DNA from: a bacterium HR33
GTDB taxonomy: Bacteria; Gemmatimonadota; Gemmatimonadetes; Gemmatimonadales; GWC2-71-9
Assembly (NCBI GenBank): GCA_002923375.1
Contig: BEIJ01000002.1
Span: 186,001-250,000 of the forward strand
DNA: 64,000 bases
Direction: 5' to 3'
Shown here: in pieces, positions 9,464 to 16,628 of the stretch
Layout of the letters: each line of letters begins with the position of its first letter
How positions within the stretch are numbered: the stretch's first letter is position 1
Position numbers and translations under genes: made by a program
Notes under the pieces: generated by a model
Database searches by the model: none
What the model was told of the DNA's origin: nothing
The model's input: the letters and a program-made list of their open reading frames with translations, nothing else

Positions 9464-9837
9464 CCCCCGCTCTCCCAGCGCCGGGCCAAAATGGGGATGC
9501 GCTTAGTCAGTGGAATCGTTACGGCGTAGCTTGCGATCCCCGCGGCGTCGGCTAGGAAGTCGTAGAAAGACGGATCCCGGCTCGGGGTTGCCAGCTGCGC
9601 CGCTTCCAGCAGGGCTCCGTAACCCAGAAGAAACGCGACCTTGGCGCCGTTGAACCTGGTGCCGGGAAACGAGAAGTCCAGCAAGAGCGCCAGGAGGTAA
9701 AAAGTGACGCCGTGAGCCACCTTGTCGTTTATCTGGGAGACCAAGGGGTACTGATCGCCGGTCAGAGCTAGATAAGTGACCGCGGCCAGCCACAGCAAGA
9801 GAAGCGCTCGGTATACGAGCAGATGGCTTCGGGGCAA
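9460..9837 (-). CDS. VanZ-like membrane protein
   Basis: This is a small integral membrane protein of about 125 residues with four hydrophobic segments. The pattern NDKVAHGVTFYLLALLL followed by E-x-x-Q and DFLADAAGI is that of VanZ-like proteins, whose founder gives low-level teicoplanin resistance by an unknown mechanism. The frame is open as far as a GTG at 9891. I chose the TTG at 9837 because a GGAG motif lies seven bases before it and the extra 18 residues are charged and unlike the family. It is the first gene of the operon with the M28 peptidase and the permease. Confidence 0.75.
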   Translation of the reverse strand: MPRSHLLVYRALLLLWLAAVTYLALTGDQYPLVSQINDKVAHGVTFYLLALLLDFSFPGTRFNGAKVAFLLGYGALLEAAQLATPSRDPSFYDFLADAAGIASYAVTIPLTKRIPILARRWESGG

Positions 9838-9844
9838 CGTGTTA

Positions 9845-9848
9845 CTCC
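9845..9848 (-). promoter_or_regulatory. ribosome binding site deciding the VanZ-like start
   Basis: GGAG on the minus strand, seven bases upstream of the TTG at 9837. It supports that start over the GTG at 9891, which has no such motif. Confidence 0.5.
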
Positions 9849-9969
9849 GGTAACGGATCGTATAGGTTAAGAAAACCTTAAAATCGGTCACTAAATCTCG
9901 CGGGTACGGTGTCCTCGGGACAATGGGGTCACTGGCTGCCGGTGTTATGCTTCCCGGTTGCCTCTCGTT

Positions 9970-10047
9970 TTTGCGGCGCAGCGCATTACATTCGGTTTGC
10001 GGTGCTGTGCATCACGTTCGATTTGCGGTACTGCGCATCACGTTGGT
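9970..10047. repeat. three 26-base tandem repeats in a divergent promoter region
   Basis: Three head-to-tail units occupy 9970-9995, 9996-10021 and 10022-10047, each starting TTTGCGG and containing a GCAT-ACATT or GCATCACGTT segment. Units 1 and 2 agree at 20 of 26 positions, 2 and 3 at 22, and 1 and 3 at 19. The array lies between the minus-strand VanZ-like operon and the plus-strand M28 gene, ending 37 bases before the latter's ATG. Position and spacing suggest iterated protein-binding sites or a leader element. The period is divisible by neither 3 nor a full number of helical turns. Confidence 0.85.
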
Positions 10048-10084
10048 TCGGCAACCTTATTTGGTTCGCCTTCGGGGAGGTCTT

Positions 10085-11647
10085 ATGCGCTTTCTGTGGT
10101 CGACGTTGGGCCTCGCTTTTTGGTTTTTGGGAACGCTGCCGGGGGTGCCCGCCGGCGCGCAGCAAACCGTGTTGCAGGAGCGGCTCGACCTTGCCGCGCT
10201 CGAGCGGATACGAGACGAGGGATTGAACCGCTCGCAGATCGACGCCATGGCTCAGGAGCTGCTGGACGGGATCGGTTCCAGGCTTACCGGGTCGGACCAG
10301 CTGCGCAAAGCTCAGAATTGGGCGGTGGAGCGGCTCAGAGGGTTCGGGCTGGTCAATGTGTCGATGGAGCCTTGGGATTCGCTTTTCGGCCGGGGGTGGG
10401 AGCGGGTCAGTTACAGCGGTCGCTTTTTGGAGCCGTACGTGCAGCCGCTGCGCGCCGAGCCTCAGGCCTGGAGCGGCAGCACGCGGGGCACGGTGACCTG
10501 CCCAGTGGTGCTGGTCCAGGTGGAAGACAGCACCGAGCTGGCGCAGTTTGCCGGGAAATTGCGGGGTGCTTGTGTGATGTGGCAGGAGTGGCGGCCCATC
10601 GAACCGGAATGGGAGTTCAGGCCGCGCCGCTGGGACGCGGACACATTGATAGCTCGGAGTCGGGAGCGCCCTCAGCCCCAGCAGCAGGGGGGACCTCCGC
10701 CGGAGGTGCAGGAAAGGATGCGCCGGCAGCAGGCGTTGAACCAGGCGATGCTGAGGTTCTTTCGCCGAGAGAGGCCTGCGGTGCTGTTGCTTTCTTCGGT
10801 TTGGACCTACGGGATACTCAGGACCGGGGGTCATCCGGACGGGCGGCTGGCGCGGGACAGCGCTTACGAGCCGATTCCCGCTCTTTTGGTCGCGCACGAG
10901 CAGTACGGCCAGATGTGGCGGCTGATCAAACGCGGGATCACGCCGCGGCTGGAGGTGAACGTCCAGAACCGTTGGACCAATCCCGACAGGCGCGAATACA
11001 ACGTAGTGGGGGAGATTCCCGGCACCGATCTGGCGGATCAGCTGGTGATGGTGGGGGCCCATTTCGACAGCTGGCACAGCGGGACCGGTGCCACGGACAA
11101 CGCGGCCGGGTCCTTGGTGATGATGGAGGCGATGCGGATTCTGAAGGCGACAGGTCTGCCGCTGCGCCGTACGGTGCGGATCGCGCTCTGGAGCGGGGAG
11201 GAACAGGGCCTGCTGGGGTCGCGGGACTATGTGCGGAAGCACGCCGCCGAGATGCCCAAGGTTTCCGCCTACCTGAACGTGGACAACGGTTCCGGTAGGC
11301 TGCGGGGTGTGTACGGCCAGTACAACGAGGAAGCGGTGAAAATCTTCGAGCAGATCTTGGCGCCCTTTAGGGACCTGGGTATTGTGGCGAGCCGCCTGCA
11401 CCCGACCGGGGGAACCGATCATTTGGCTTTCGACGCGGTGGGTGTTCCCGGATTTCAGTTCATCCAGGATCCGCTAGAGTACGGGATCCGCTCGCACCAC
11501 TCTTATGTCGATACGTACGAGCGGCTGGTTTTGGACGATCTCAAGCAGGCCGCTACGATCGTGGCCTGGACGGTTTATACCATCGCCAATCGGGACGAGC
11601 CGATGCCGCGCAAGCCGCAGGGGAGGGCGGCTAGCGAAGGGAGGTGA
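10085..11647 (+). CDS. secreted M28 family zinc aminopeptidase with PA-type insertion
   Basis: The product is a 520-residue secreted enzyme with a signal peptide cleaved around GVPAGA-QQ. Residues ~130-290 form a PA-like (protease-associated) region, and ~300-510 the M28 catalytic domain. Visible ligands are H326 and D328 in VGAHFDSWH, D338 in GATDNAAGS, E372/E373 in WSGEEQGLLG, D400 in LNVDNGSG and H446 in TGGTDHLAF. It presumably releases amino acids from peptides outside the cytoplasm. The ATG at 10085 is preceded by GGGGAGG at 10074-10080; the frame is open further upstream but that part runs through the 26-base repeats and is not coding in appearance. Confidence 0.92.
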   Translation: MRFLWSTLGLAFWFLGTLPGVPAGAQQTVLQERLDLAALERIRDEGLNRSQIDAMAQELLDGIGSRLTGSDQLRKAQNWAVERLRGFGLVNVSMEPWDSLFGRGWERVSYSGRFLEPYVQPLRAEPQAWSGSTRGTVTCPVVLVQVEDSTELAQFAGKLRGACVMWQEWRPIEPEWEFRPRRWDADTLIARSRERPQPQQQGGPPPEVQERMRRQQALNQAMLRFFRRERPAVLLLSSVWTYGILRTGGHPDGRLARDSAYEPIPALLVAHEQYGQMWRLIKRGITPRLEVNVQNRWTNPDRREYNVVGEIPGTDLADQLVMVGAHFDSWHSGTGATDNAAGSLVMMEAMRILKATGLPLRRTVRIALWSGEEQGLLGSRDYVRKHAAEMPKVSAYLNVDNGSGRLRGVYGQYNEEAVKIFEQILAPFRDLGIVASRLHPTGGTDHLAFDAVGVPGFQFIQDPLEYGIRSHHSYVDTYERLVLDDLKQAATIVAWTVYTIANRDEPMPRKPQGRAASEGR

Positions 11648-11688
11648 GCCGGGTCCTGCGAGCTTCGAGCCTGCCGGCGCCGCGCTGA

Positions 11689-12306
11689 GTGGTTTCTCTG
11701 ATCGCCGCGGCTTTCCTTCTGGGGCTGGTTTTCAATGCGGCGCCGGGCCCGGTCTTTGCCGAAACGGTACGCCGGGGAACCGGTGGCGGTTTCGGTCCCG
11801 CTCTCGCCGTGCAGCTAGGCTCTCTCGCGGGGGATGCGTTGTGGGCGGTGATCGGGCTCGCGGGGGTTGGTTTTATCTCGCAGCCGCGGTCGCTGAGCCT
11901 GGCGGTCGCCGTGGCGGGAGCGGGCTATCTTATCTGGCTGGCGTTCCACTCTTGGAGAGAGAGTCTGCGGGGACCCGCGCTTCCCGGTGCCGGCCCGGAG
12001 ATGCTGAGTCGCAAGGCGTTCCGTTCGGGCGTGCTGCTGTCGCTTACCAACCCTCAGAACATTGCTTACTGGGCGGCTCTGGGCAGCGCGCTTGCCGCTC
12101 TGGGAGCGGAGGACCCCGGTGCTCTCGACTACGCCGGGTTCTTTGTGGGGTTCATGATGTCGTCGCTGGTCTGGGTCCTGCTTTTTGCGGCGCTGGTAGA
12201 TCGCTTGCTCGGGCGAATCGCAGGGATGTGGTATCGGGTGACCCACCGGCTTTGCGCTATTTTGTTCTTGGCTTTGGCGCTGGCGTCGGTGGCCGGTGCT
12301 CTTTGA
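11689..12306 (+). CDS. LysE/RhtB-family amino acid exporter
   Basis: The 205-residue protein has six hydrophobic segments. The N-terminal GLVFNAAPGPVFAET motif is diagnostic of LysE-type translocators (usual form P-G-P near residue 20), and SLTNPQNIAYW matches the conserved fourth-helix region. The family exports amino acids or their derivatives across the inner membrane, usually to relieve excess. It starts with GTG 41 bases after the M28 gene and may be co-transcribed. An exporter beside a peptidase would fit disposal of surplus amino acids taken up as peptides, but that is inference. Confidence 0.85.
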   Translation: MVSLIAAAFLLGLVFNAAPGPVFAETVRRGTGGGFGPALAVQLGSLAGDALWAVIGLAGVGFISQPRSLSLAVAVAGAGYLIWLAFHSWRESLRGPALPGAGPEMLSRKAFRSGVLLSLTNPQNIAYWAALGSALAALGAEDPGALDYAGFFVGFMMSSLVWVLLFAALVDRLLGRIAGMWYRVTHRLCAILFLALALASVAGAL

Positions 12307-12741
12307 GTGGCCGGTGGTCTGTGAAAGTAGAGCGCGGCTTCAACTTATACCACCTATCCGACCAAAGTCATTGGGTTTGCTTTTCCCTGCGGGCGCAAGA
12401 ACAAGGAGCTCGCAGCGATAGCCGACTTTGCCTTCACGATCACCAAAGAGCAATATCGGAAGCACTAGTTTCCGGATCCCTACAGGCTCGAGAGCGGGCG
12501 CCTGTCCGCTGAGCCCGCAAAGTGGTGAGATCAGCGCTGCAAGCGCATCTTCCGGTGGCCTGGCACCGCGTCGGTGAGCGCCTACGCTTTGCCGTTTGTG
12601 GTCCGGTTCTGGGGACTAGGAACCCGAGTGTCGAGGGCTTAGTTTTAACAGCGCCTTCCCAATCGCTGGCCTGGCGAGCTCGCGGGCTCCGCGGCTTCAG
12701 GGGGTCGTAAGGAAGGCGTAGATTTCTCTTAGTTGAAACAT
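12307..12741. other. gene-free stretch with consecutive inverted repeats
   Basis: No convincing gene occupies this 435-base stretch. Between 12494 and 12624 there are four successive inverted repeats: GCGGGC/GCCCGC (12494-12499 with 12513-12518), GCGCT/AGCGC (12534-12546), GGTG/CACC (12554-12567) and GGTTC/GAACC (12605-12624). Around 12352-12470 one plus frame reads as a short peptide ending ITKEQYRKH before a TAG, with no start, and may be a gene remnant. The stretch could be a decayed gene, an interspersed repeat or an unannotated RNA; the sequence alone does not decide. Confidence 0.4.
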
Positions 12742-12815
12742 CGGGACGTGGCGCAGCCCGGTAGCGCACCTGAATGGGGTTCAGGGGGTCGCGGGTTCAA
12801 ATCCCGCCGTCCCGA
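12742..12815 (+). tRNA. tRNA-Pro (anticodon GGG)
   Basis: The 74-base sequence folds as a cloverleaf: acceptor CGGGACG/CGTCCCG, D-stem GCGC/GCGC with an AGCCCGGTA loop, anticodon stem CCTGA/TCAGG with loop ATGGGGT, five-base variable loop, and T-stem GCGGG/CCCGC with loop TTCAAAT. Anticodon GGG reads proline codon CCC (and CCU). The discriminator base is A at 12815, and CCA is not encoded. Nothing in the flanks looks like a second tRNA. Confidence 0.95.
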
Positions 12816-12920
12816 CTCGCAAGGACAAACAACGCTCTAGCTAGCTCGAACCGATCACCACCTCCGCGCGCTGGCCCGGCGCGCCCGAACCCTTCCTAGC
12901 CTTCGCGCTGTGCGCTGGTC

Positions 12921-13385
12921 CTAGGGCGCTCGGACCACAAAATGCACCGTGTCGACCACCCAAGGGTTAAGCGGCACATGCACCGCGTCGCCCACGACGG
13001 CGATCAGGCGGTGGGGACCCGGCGCCACCGAGTCGAATGTGTAGGTGTCACCGCCCGTACCTAGATGGACGATGTGTCCTGGCTCCGTAGGAATCGGCGT
13101 TCCTGCCGGCGTGATGTCGCGATCCAGAAATAGGTGATGGTGGCCGCTGTTGGGCGTGGTATCTCCCGCAGGCACTATGGCCAGACCGTGAGCCTGAAGG
13201 CGGACGGTGACCGCGGGGCCCACAACGGTATCTCCGTCTGCCGGCTCGACGATCAGAACCTGAGGCGGACCGGAGTGCTCGCCGGCGCTCATCGAAGCCG
13301 GCGTGCGCCCTCGCTCTTCGCCGCCGCAACTTGCCAGCGAGATCGATCCCAAGCTCGCAACCAGAATGATTCGGCGCATGAACAT
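12921..13385 (-). CDS. DUF4399-domain lipoprotein
   Basis: A 154-residue protein with the signal LVASLGSISLASCGG, a good lipobox with cysteine near residue 20. The mature part holds NSGHHHLFLD and, later, HRLIAVVGDAVHVPL, the features of DUF4399, a small beta-sandwich family found in secreted proteins of unknown function. ATG at 13385 is used, with AAGGAG 11 bases upstream; ATG at 13379 is also possible. The gene has its own spacing and no obvious operon partner, although the sulfurtransferase gene lies upstream on the same strand. Confidence 0.75.
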   Translation of the reverse strand: MFMRRIILVASLGSISLASCGGEERGRTPASMSAGEHSGPPQVLIVEPADGDTVVGPAVTVRLQAHGLAIVPAGDTTPNSGHHHLFLDRDITPAGTPIPTEPGHIVHLGTGGDTYTFDSVAPGPHRLIAVVGDAVHVPLNPWVVDTVHFVVRAP

Positions 13386-13493
13386 CCCGATCTATTCTCC
13401 TTGAAAGACGCCCCAAAAATGCACCGTGTGGACCTACAGTTCCAGTGGCCGGCTCCGGCTCGGCTCCGGGGCCGAGCTTTCTATGGGCGGTCG

Positions 13494-14429
13494 CTACCTA
13501 GTTCCAGGCGCGCCCGAGCCGCTCTCTACCGGCAACTCCGCCCGCGCGTTCCAGTCGATATACGATCCGTCGTACATCCTGGGCGAGTAGCCCAAGTAGC
13601 GAAGCACGAAGTATGCGTGACTCGACTGCATCCCGGTGCGGCAGTAGGTAACGATCTCCACGCCCTCCTTCACTCCGAGGGATCGGTAGCGGGCTTCCAG
13701 AGTCTCGCGATCCAGAAGCAGCGGTCGCTCCTGGGATACCAGCGCTTCGCGCCAGAAAAAATTGACCGCACCGGGAATGTGTCCGGGACGTGCTATTCCC
13801 GCCCCAGGCTCCTTGCCCGAGTACTCCGCCTGAGGTCGCGCGTCTATCAGTACCAGATCCTGGCGACCCAAACGCCGCGCGATCCACTCGGCGTCCACTA
13901 CGATCTCGGGGCGGGGGCGTACTTCTAGAGATCCGCTGCCCTCGGAGAGGGTTCCCGGTGCGGCGCTCTCCACCGGACGTCCCTCGGCTCGCCAAACTTC
14001 CAGCCCGCCGTCCAGCAGCGCGGCATGGCCGCCCAGCCCCAAGTAGTCGAGCGTGAAGAACGCGCGCGCCGCGGCCAGACCGCCTAGATCGCCGTACAGC
14101 ACAACGAACCGGTCGTTTCTCACTCCCACCGTCTCGAACGCCCGGACCAGGTCGGGAACGGGCGGGAGCTCGTTCGGGAGATTGGGAGGCTGGATAAGGA
14201 TCGAAGAGAGAAGGAGCAGGCGCGCGCCGGGAATGTGTCCGGCTTTGTAAGAAGCCGAGTCCCGGCCCACGTGAATTACGACTACGCTCGGGTCGCGCAA
14301 GTGTTGCGCCAGCCACTGGGTGGAGACTAGGAACCGGGGCTGTTGCGGAGCGGGTTGCTGCGCGCCCGCGGCCGGGCCGGCCAACCAGATTGCGATGCCT
14401 ATGAGTCCGATGCTCGACCGGGTGCGCAT
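13494..14429 (-). CDS. exported two-domain rhodanese (thiosulfate/3-mercaptopyruvate sulfurtransferase)
   Basis: The 311-residue enzyme has a signal peptide ending PAAGA-QQ and two rhodanese domains at residues ~32-155 and ~170-300. The second domain carries the active-site cysteine in TYCRTGMQSSHAY (C263); the first domain has YGDLGG in the matching place and so is non-catalytic, as is normal for the family. The CRTGMQ loop differs from the classical CRKGVT of rhodanese and CGSGVT of mercaptopyruvate enzymes, so the donor is uncertain. A periplasmic location suggests sulfane-sulfur handling or detoxification. Confidence 0.88.
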   Translation of the reverse strand: MRTRSSIGLIGIAIWLAGPAAGAQQPAPQQPRFLVSTQWLAQHLRDPSVVVIHVGRDSASYKAGHIPGARLLLLSSILIQPPNLPNELPPVPDLVRAFETVGVRNDRFVVLYGDLGGLAAARAFFTLDYLGLGGHAALLDGGLEVWRAEGRPVESAAPGTLSEGSGSLEVRPRPEIVVDAEWIARRLGRQDLVLIDARPQAEYSGKEPGAGIARPGHIPGAVNFFWREALVSQERPLLLDRETLEARYRSLGVKEGVEIVTYCRTGMQSSHAYFVLRYLGYSPRMYDGSYIDWNARAELPVESGSGAPGTR

Positions 14430-14600
14430 TTACCCTTGCCTCCTTGTCGGCGCTAGAGTATCTGAAAAGACTATCTGAAATATAAAGAACGCGCGTATTA
14501 CTGCCGTGTTGCGCTGGTAGGCCAACCGGCTCGAAAGACGCTCGACTTCCGGGGCTGAGGACTTACTTTCAAAGGCCCCAGACAGGAGCGATTGAGCCCG

Positions 14601-15758
14601 ATGAGTGTCGAGTTCCGGCGCCATTTTTCTATGGAAGGCCCGATCGCGTTCGCCGAGCGGGTGCTCCGGCTGCTAGACGAGGCGAGCTTCACGGCCACCT
14701 ACAAGTACGCGGTTCTACTGGCGCTGCTCGATCTCTGTATGGAGAAGGTGGCGAAAGGCGGGCAGCCCGCCGAGGTTTTCACCACGCTGGAGCTGGCAGA
14801 GAAAATTGCCCAATTGTATTGGGATCATACCCTGCCTTTTTATACCGGCTCGCGCTCCAAGGTACTGCGCCAATTTGCGGGTCGTCCCGGTGCCCAGGCC
14901 AAGATCATCCGCCACATAGAGGAGTTTCGCGCTCGATACGCCAAAGACCCGTCGGCGAGGCTAAAAGTGGCGCGGGAGGAAAGTTCTGGGGCCTACCTCA
15001 GGATGCTTCGGAGAATAGAGTTGGAGCTGATCGAGGATCCACTGCCACGGCTGCAAAGGACGGGGGCCGTCACGGAATCCTTCCTTTACACCATAAACTG
15101 GGATACCGAAATCTGGCGCCGCCGGCGCGAGGTAACCGCCTACCAGCGGGGCGAGCCGAGCGACTTCGATAACCGCATCATGCTCCGGCCGGGAGTGGGC
15201 CTGTACCTGGTCCAGCTCAACGGACTGCTGCGGCCGATCATTCAGCGAAGGTGGGCGGCCATGGTTGCCCGGTTGAACAGGCTGGAGGAAGCGCGGCTGG
15301 AAGAGTTCCTGTTCGGAGCCGAGCGCGAAGCGGTTACGGTCGTGTGCGCTCCGCTCCGGGAGTTGCAAGACGACCGCTGTTTCTACTGCGACCGGAAGTT
15401 GGGTCGGGTCCAGGGACGCAGGCCGCAGGTCGATCATTTCATCCCCCGGGCTCGCTATCCCAACAACGCTATAGAGAACCTGGTGGTGGCGGACGAACGC
15501 TGCAACGGAAACAAAGGAGACCATCTCGCCGCCTCGGGGCACCTGGAGCGGTGGAAAAGCCGGCTCGATCCCGAATCGCATGTGGCTTCTCAGCTGGCCG
15601 AAATAGCCACCCGTCTTTCGTGGGATGCCGACCCCACACGGTCGGTCAACATAGCGCGGGCGGTTTACTTCCCTCTCCCGGAGGGATACCCTCTTTGGCT
15701 GCTGTCCAACGAGGTGGAGCCGCTCGATCCCGGGTTGATTTGGAGGATTTTGAGTTGA
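14601..15758 (+). CDS. solitary HNH endonuclease-domain protein
   Basis: The 385-residue cytoplasmic protein has a long, mostly helical N-terminal part (1-250) without a recognised domain, and a C-terminal HNH nuclease module. The latter shows CFYCDRK (C260, C263), VDHFIPRA (D278, H279), an N near 290 and ERCNGNKGDH (C301, N304), so the zinc-finger cysteines and the His-Asn-His type metal site look intact. There is no methyltransferase, ATPase or mobile-element gene nearby. A defence or DNA-processing role is possible but not shown. ATG at 14601 is chosen; TTG at 14592 is in frame and nearer to AGGAG at 14584-14588. Confidence 0.8.
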   Translation: MSVEFRRHFSMEGPIAFAERVLRLLDEASFTATYKYAVLLALLDLCMEKVAKGGQPAEVFTTLELAEKIAQLYWDHTLPFYTGSRSKVLRQFAGRPGAQAKIIRHIEEFRARYAKDPSARLKVAREESSGAYLRMLRRIELELIEDPLPRLQRTGAVTESFLYTINWDTEIWRRRREVTAYQRGEPSDFDNRIMLRPGVGLYLVQLNGLLRPIIQRRWAAMVARLNRLEEARLEEFLFGAEREAVTVVCAPLRELQDDRCFYCDRKLGRVQGRRPQVDHFIPRARYPNNAIENLVVADERCNGNKGDHLAASGHLERWKSRLDPESHVASQLAEIATRLSWDADPTRSVNIARAVYFPLPEGYPLWLLSNEVEPLDPGLIWRILS

Positions 15759-15851
15759 CGGCGCGGCTTGTGCGGGGGCTTGATCCGCGATCGGGGCTCG
15801 ATCGTTGCGGCATTGCCTAACTCTGGCCGACGCTGTAGCGTTGGAAGCCAA

Positions 15852-16580
15852 ATGACACTCGGTCTCCAGCGCGCTCCGTATGCCATGCTCCGGGCTCCGG
15901 TTGCCCTCCCTTGTCTCTCGATCCTGGCACTGGTCTTGAACGGCTGCGCTTCCGCCCCGGCCAGGACCGAGGGTGCTGCCCCGCGGCCCGAACCCGCCGC
16001 CGCGGCTCGCTCCGACGCCGAGCTGGAGGCGCTGTATCGCGCGCGAATCGACAGCGCCACCGCGGTCTTCACCGAAGCCGACGTCCGCTTCATGACCGGC
16101 ATGATCGGCCACCACGCCCAGGCCATCCTCATGTCCGAGATGGCCCCGGACCGGGCTGCTGAACCGGCCATCCGCACTCTGGCGGCGCGCATCATCAACG
16201 CCCAAAAAGACGAGATCGCCACCATGGAACAATGGCTCCGGGATCGCGGCCAGCCGGTGCCGGAGATTCATTTCAGTGGGATCAACATGATGGTACACGG
16301 GCCGCAGTACGCGGCTCATATGCCCGGAATGCTGACCGAGGAGCAACTACGCCAGCTGGAAGCTGCGAGAGGCTCCGAGTTCGACATTCTCTTTTTGCAG
16401 TTCATGATCCAGCACCACCGGGGCGCGGTCACCATGGTGCGCGAGCTTTTCGAGACCGACGGCGCGGCTCAGGACGAAGTGGTCTTCCGCCTGGCTTCGG
16501 ATATTCAGGTGGACCAGTTGACCGAGATCGCCCGTATGGAAAGCATGCTGGCCGCGCTTTCCGCGCGGCGGCAGCGTTGA
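15852..16580 (+). CDS. DUF305-domain lipoprotein
   Basis: The 242-residue protein has a hydrophobic N-terminus ending LVLNGC, a probable though imperfect lipobox. DUF305 is recognised from FMTGMIGHHAQAILMSEM near residue 78 and LQFMIQHHRGAVTMV later, two copies of the M-x-x-H-H pattern. The family is a four-helix fold of the ferritin-like kind, often found near copper handling and heavy-metal genes, with no established enzymatic role. ATG at 15885 is an alternative start that would leave a shorter signal. It begins a run of five same-strand genes for exported proteins. Confidence 0.85.
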   Translation: MTLGLQRAPYAMLRAPVALPCLSILALVLNGCASAPARTEGAAPRPEPAAAARSDAELEALYRARIDSATAVFTEADVRFMTGMIGHHAQAILMSEMAPDRAAEPAIRTLAARIINAQKDEIATMEQWLRDRGQPVPEIHFSGINMMVHGPQYAAHMPGMLTEEQLRQLEAARGSEFDILFLQFMIQHHRGAVTMVRELFETDGAAQDEVVFRLASDIQVDQLTEIARMESMLAALSARRQR

Positions 16581-16628
16581 AGCGTTTCAGTGTCCGGAAC
16601 TACTACCAGCTTTTCGAGGATCGACCGT

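Noticed and set aside
9909-10084. Upstream extension of the M28 peptidase frame
   Set aside because: It is made largely of the 26-base repeats, and a strong ribosome site with signal peptide occurs at 10085.
12440-12769. Open frame on the minus strand across the gap and tRNA-Pro
   Set aside because: It runs through the tRNA, has an arginine-rich composition typical of chance frames in GC-rich DNA, and has no start signal.
12742-12920. tRNA-Pro as an attachment site for an integrated element
   Set aside because: No integrase and no repeat of the tRNA 3' end were seen nearby.
14459-14480. TATCTGAAA twice, 13 bases apart, between the sulfurtransferase and HNH genes
   Set aside because: It is AT-rich and may be a promoter, but two nine-base copies are too little to claim an operator.
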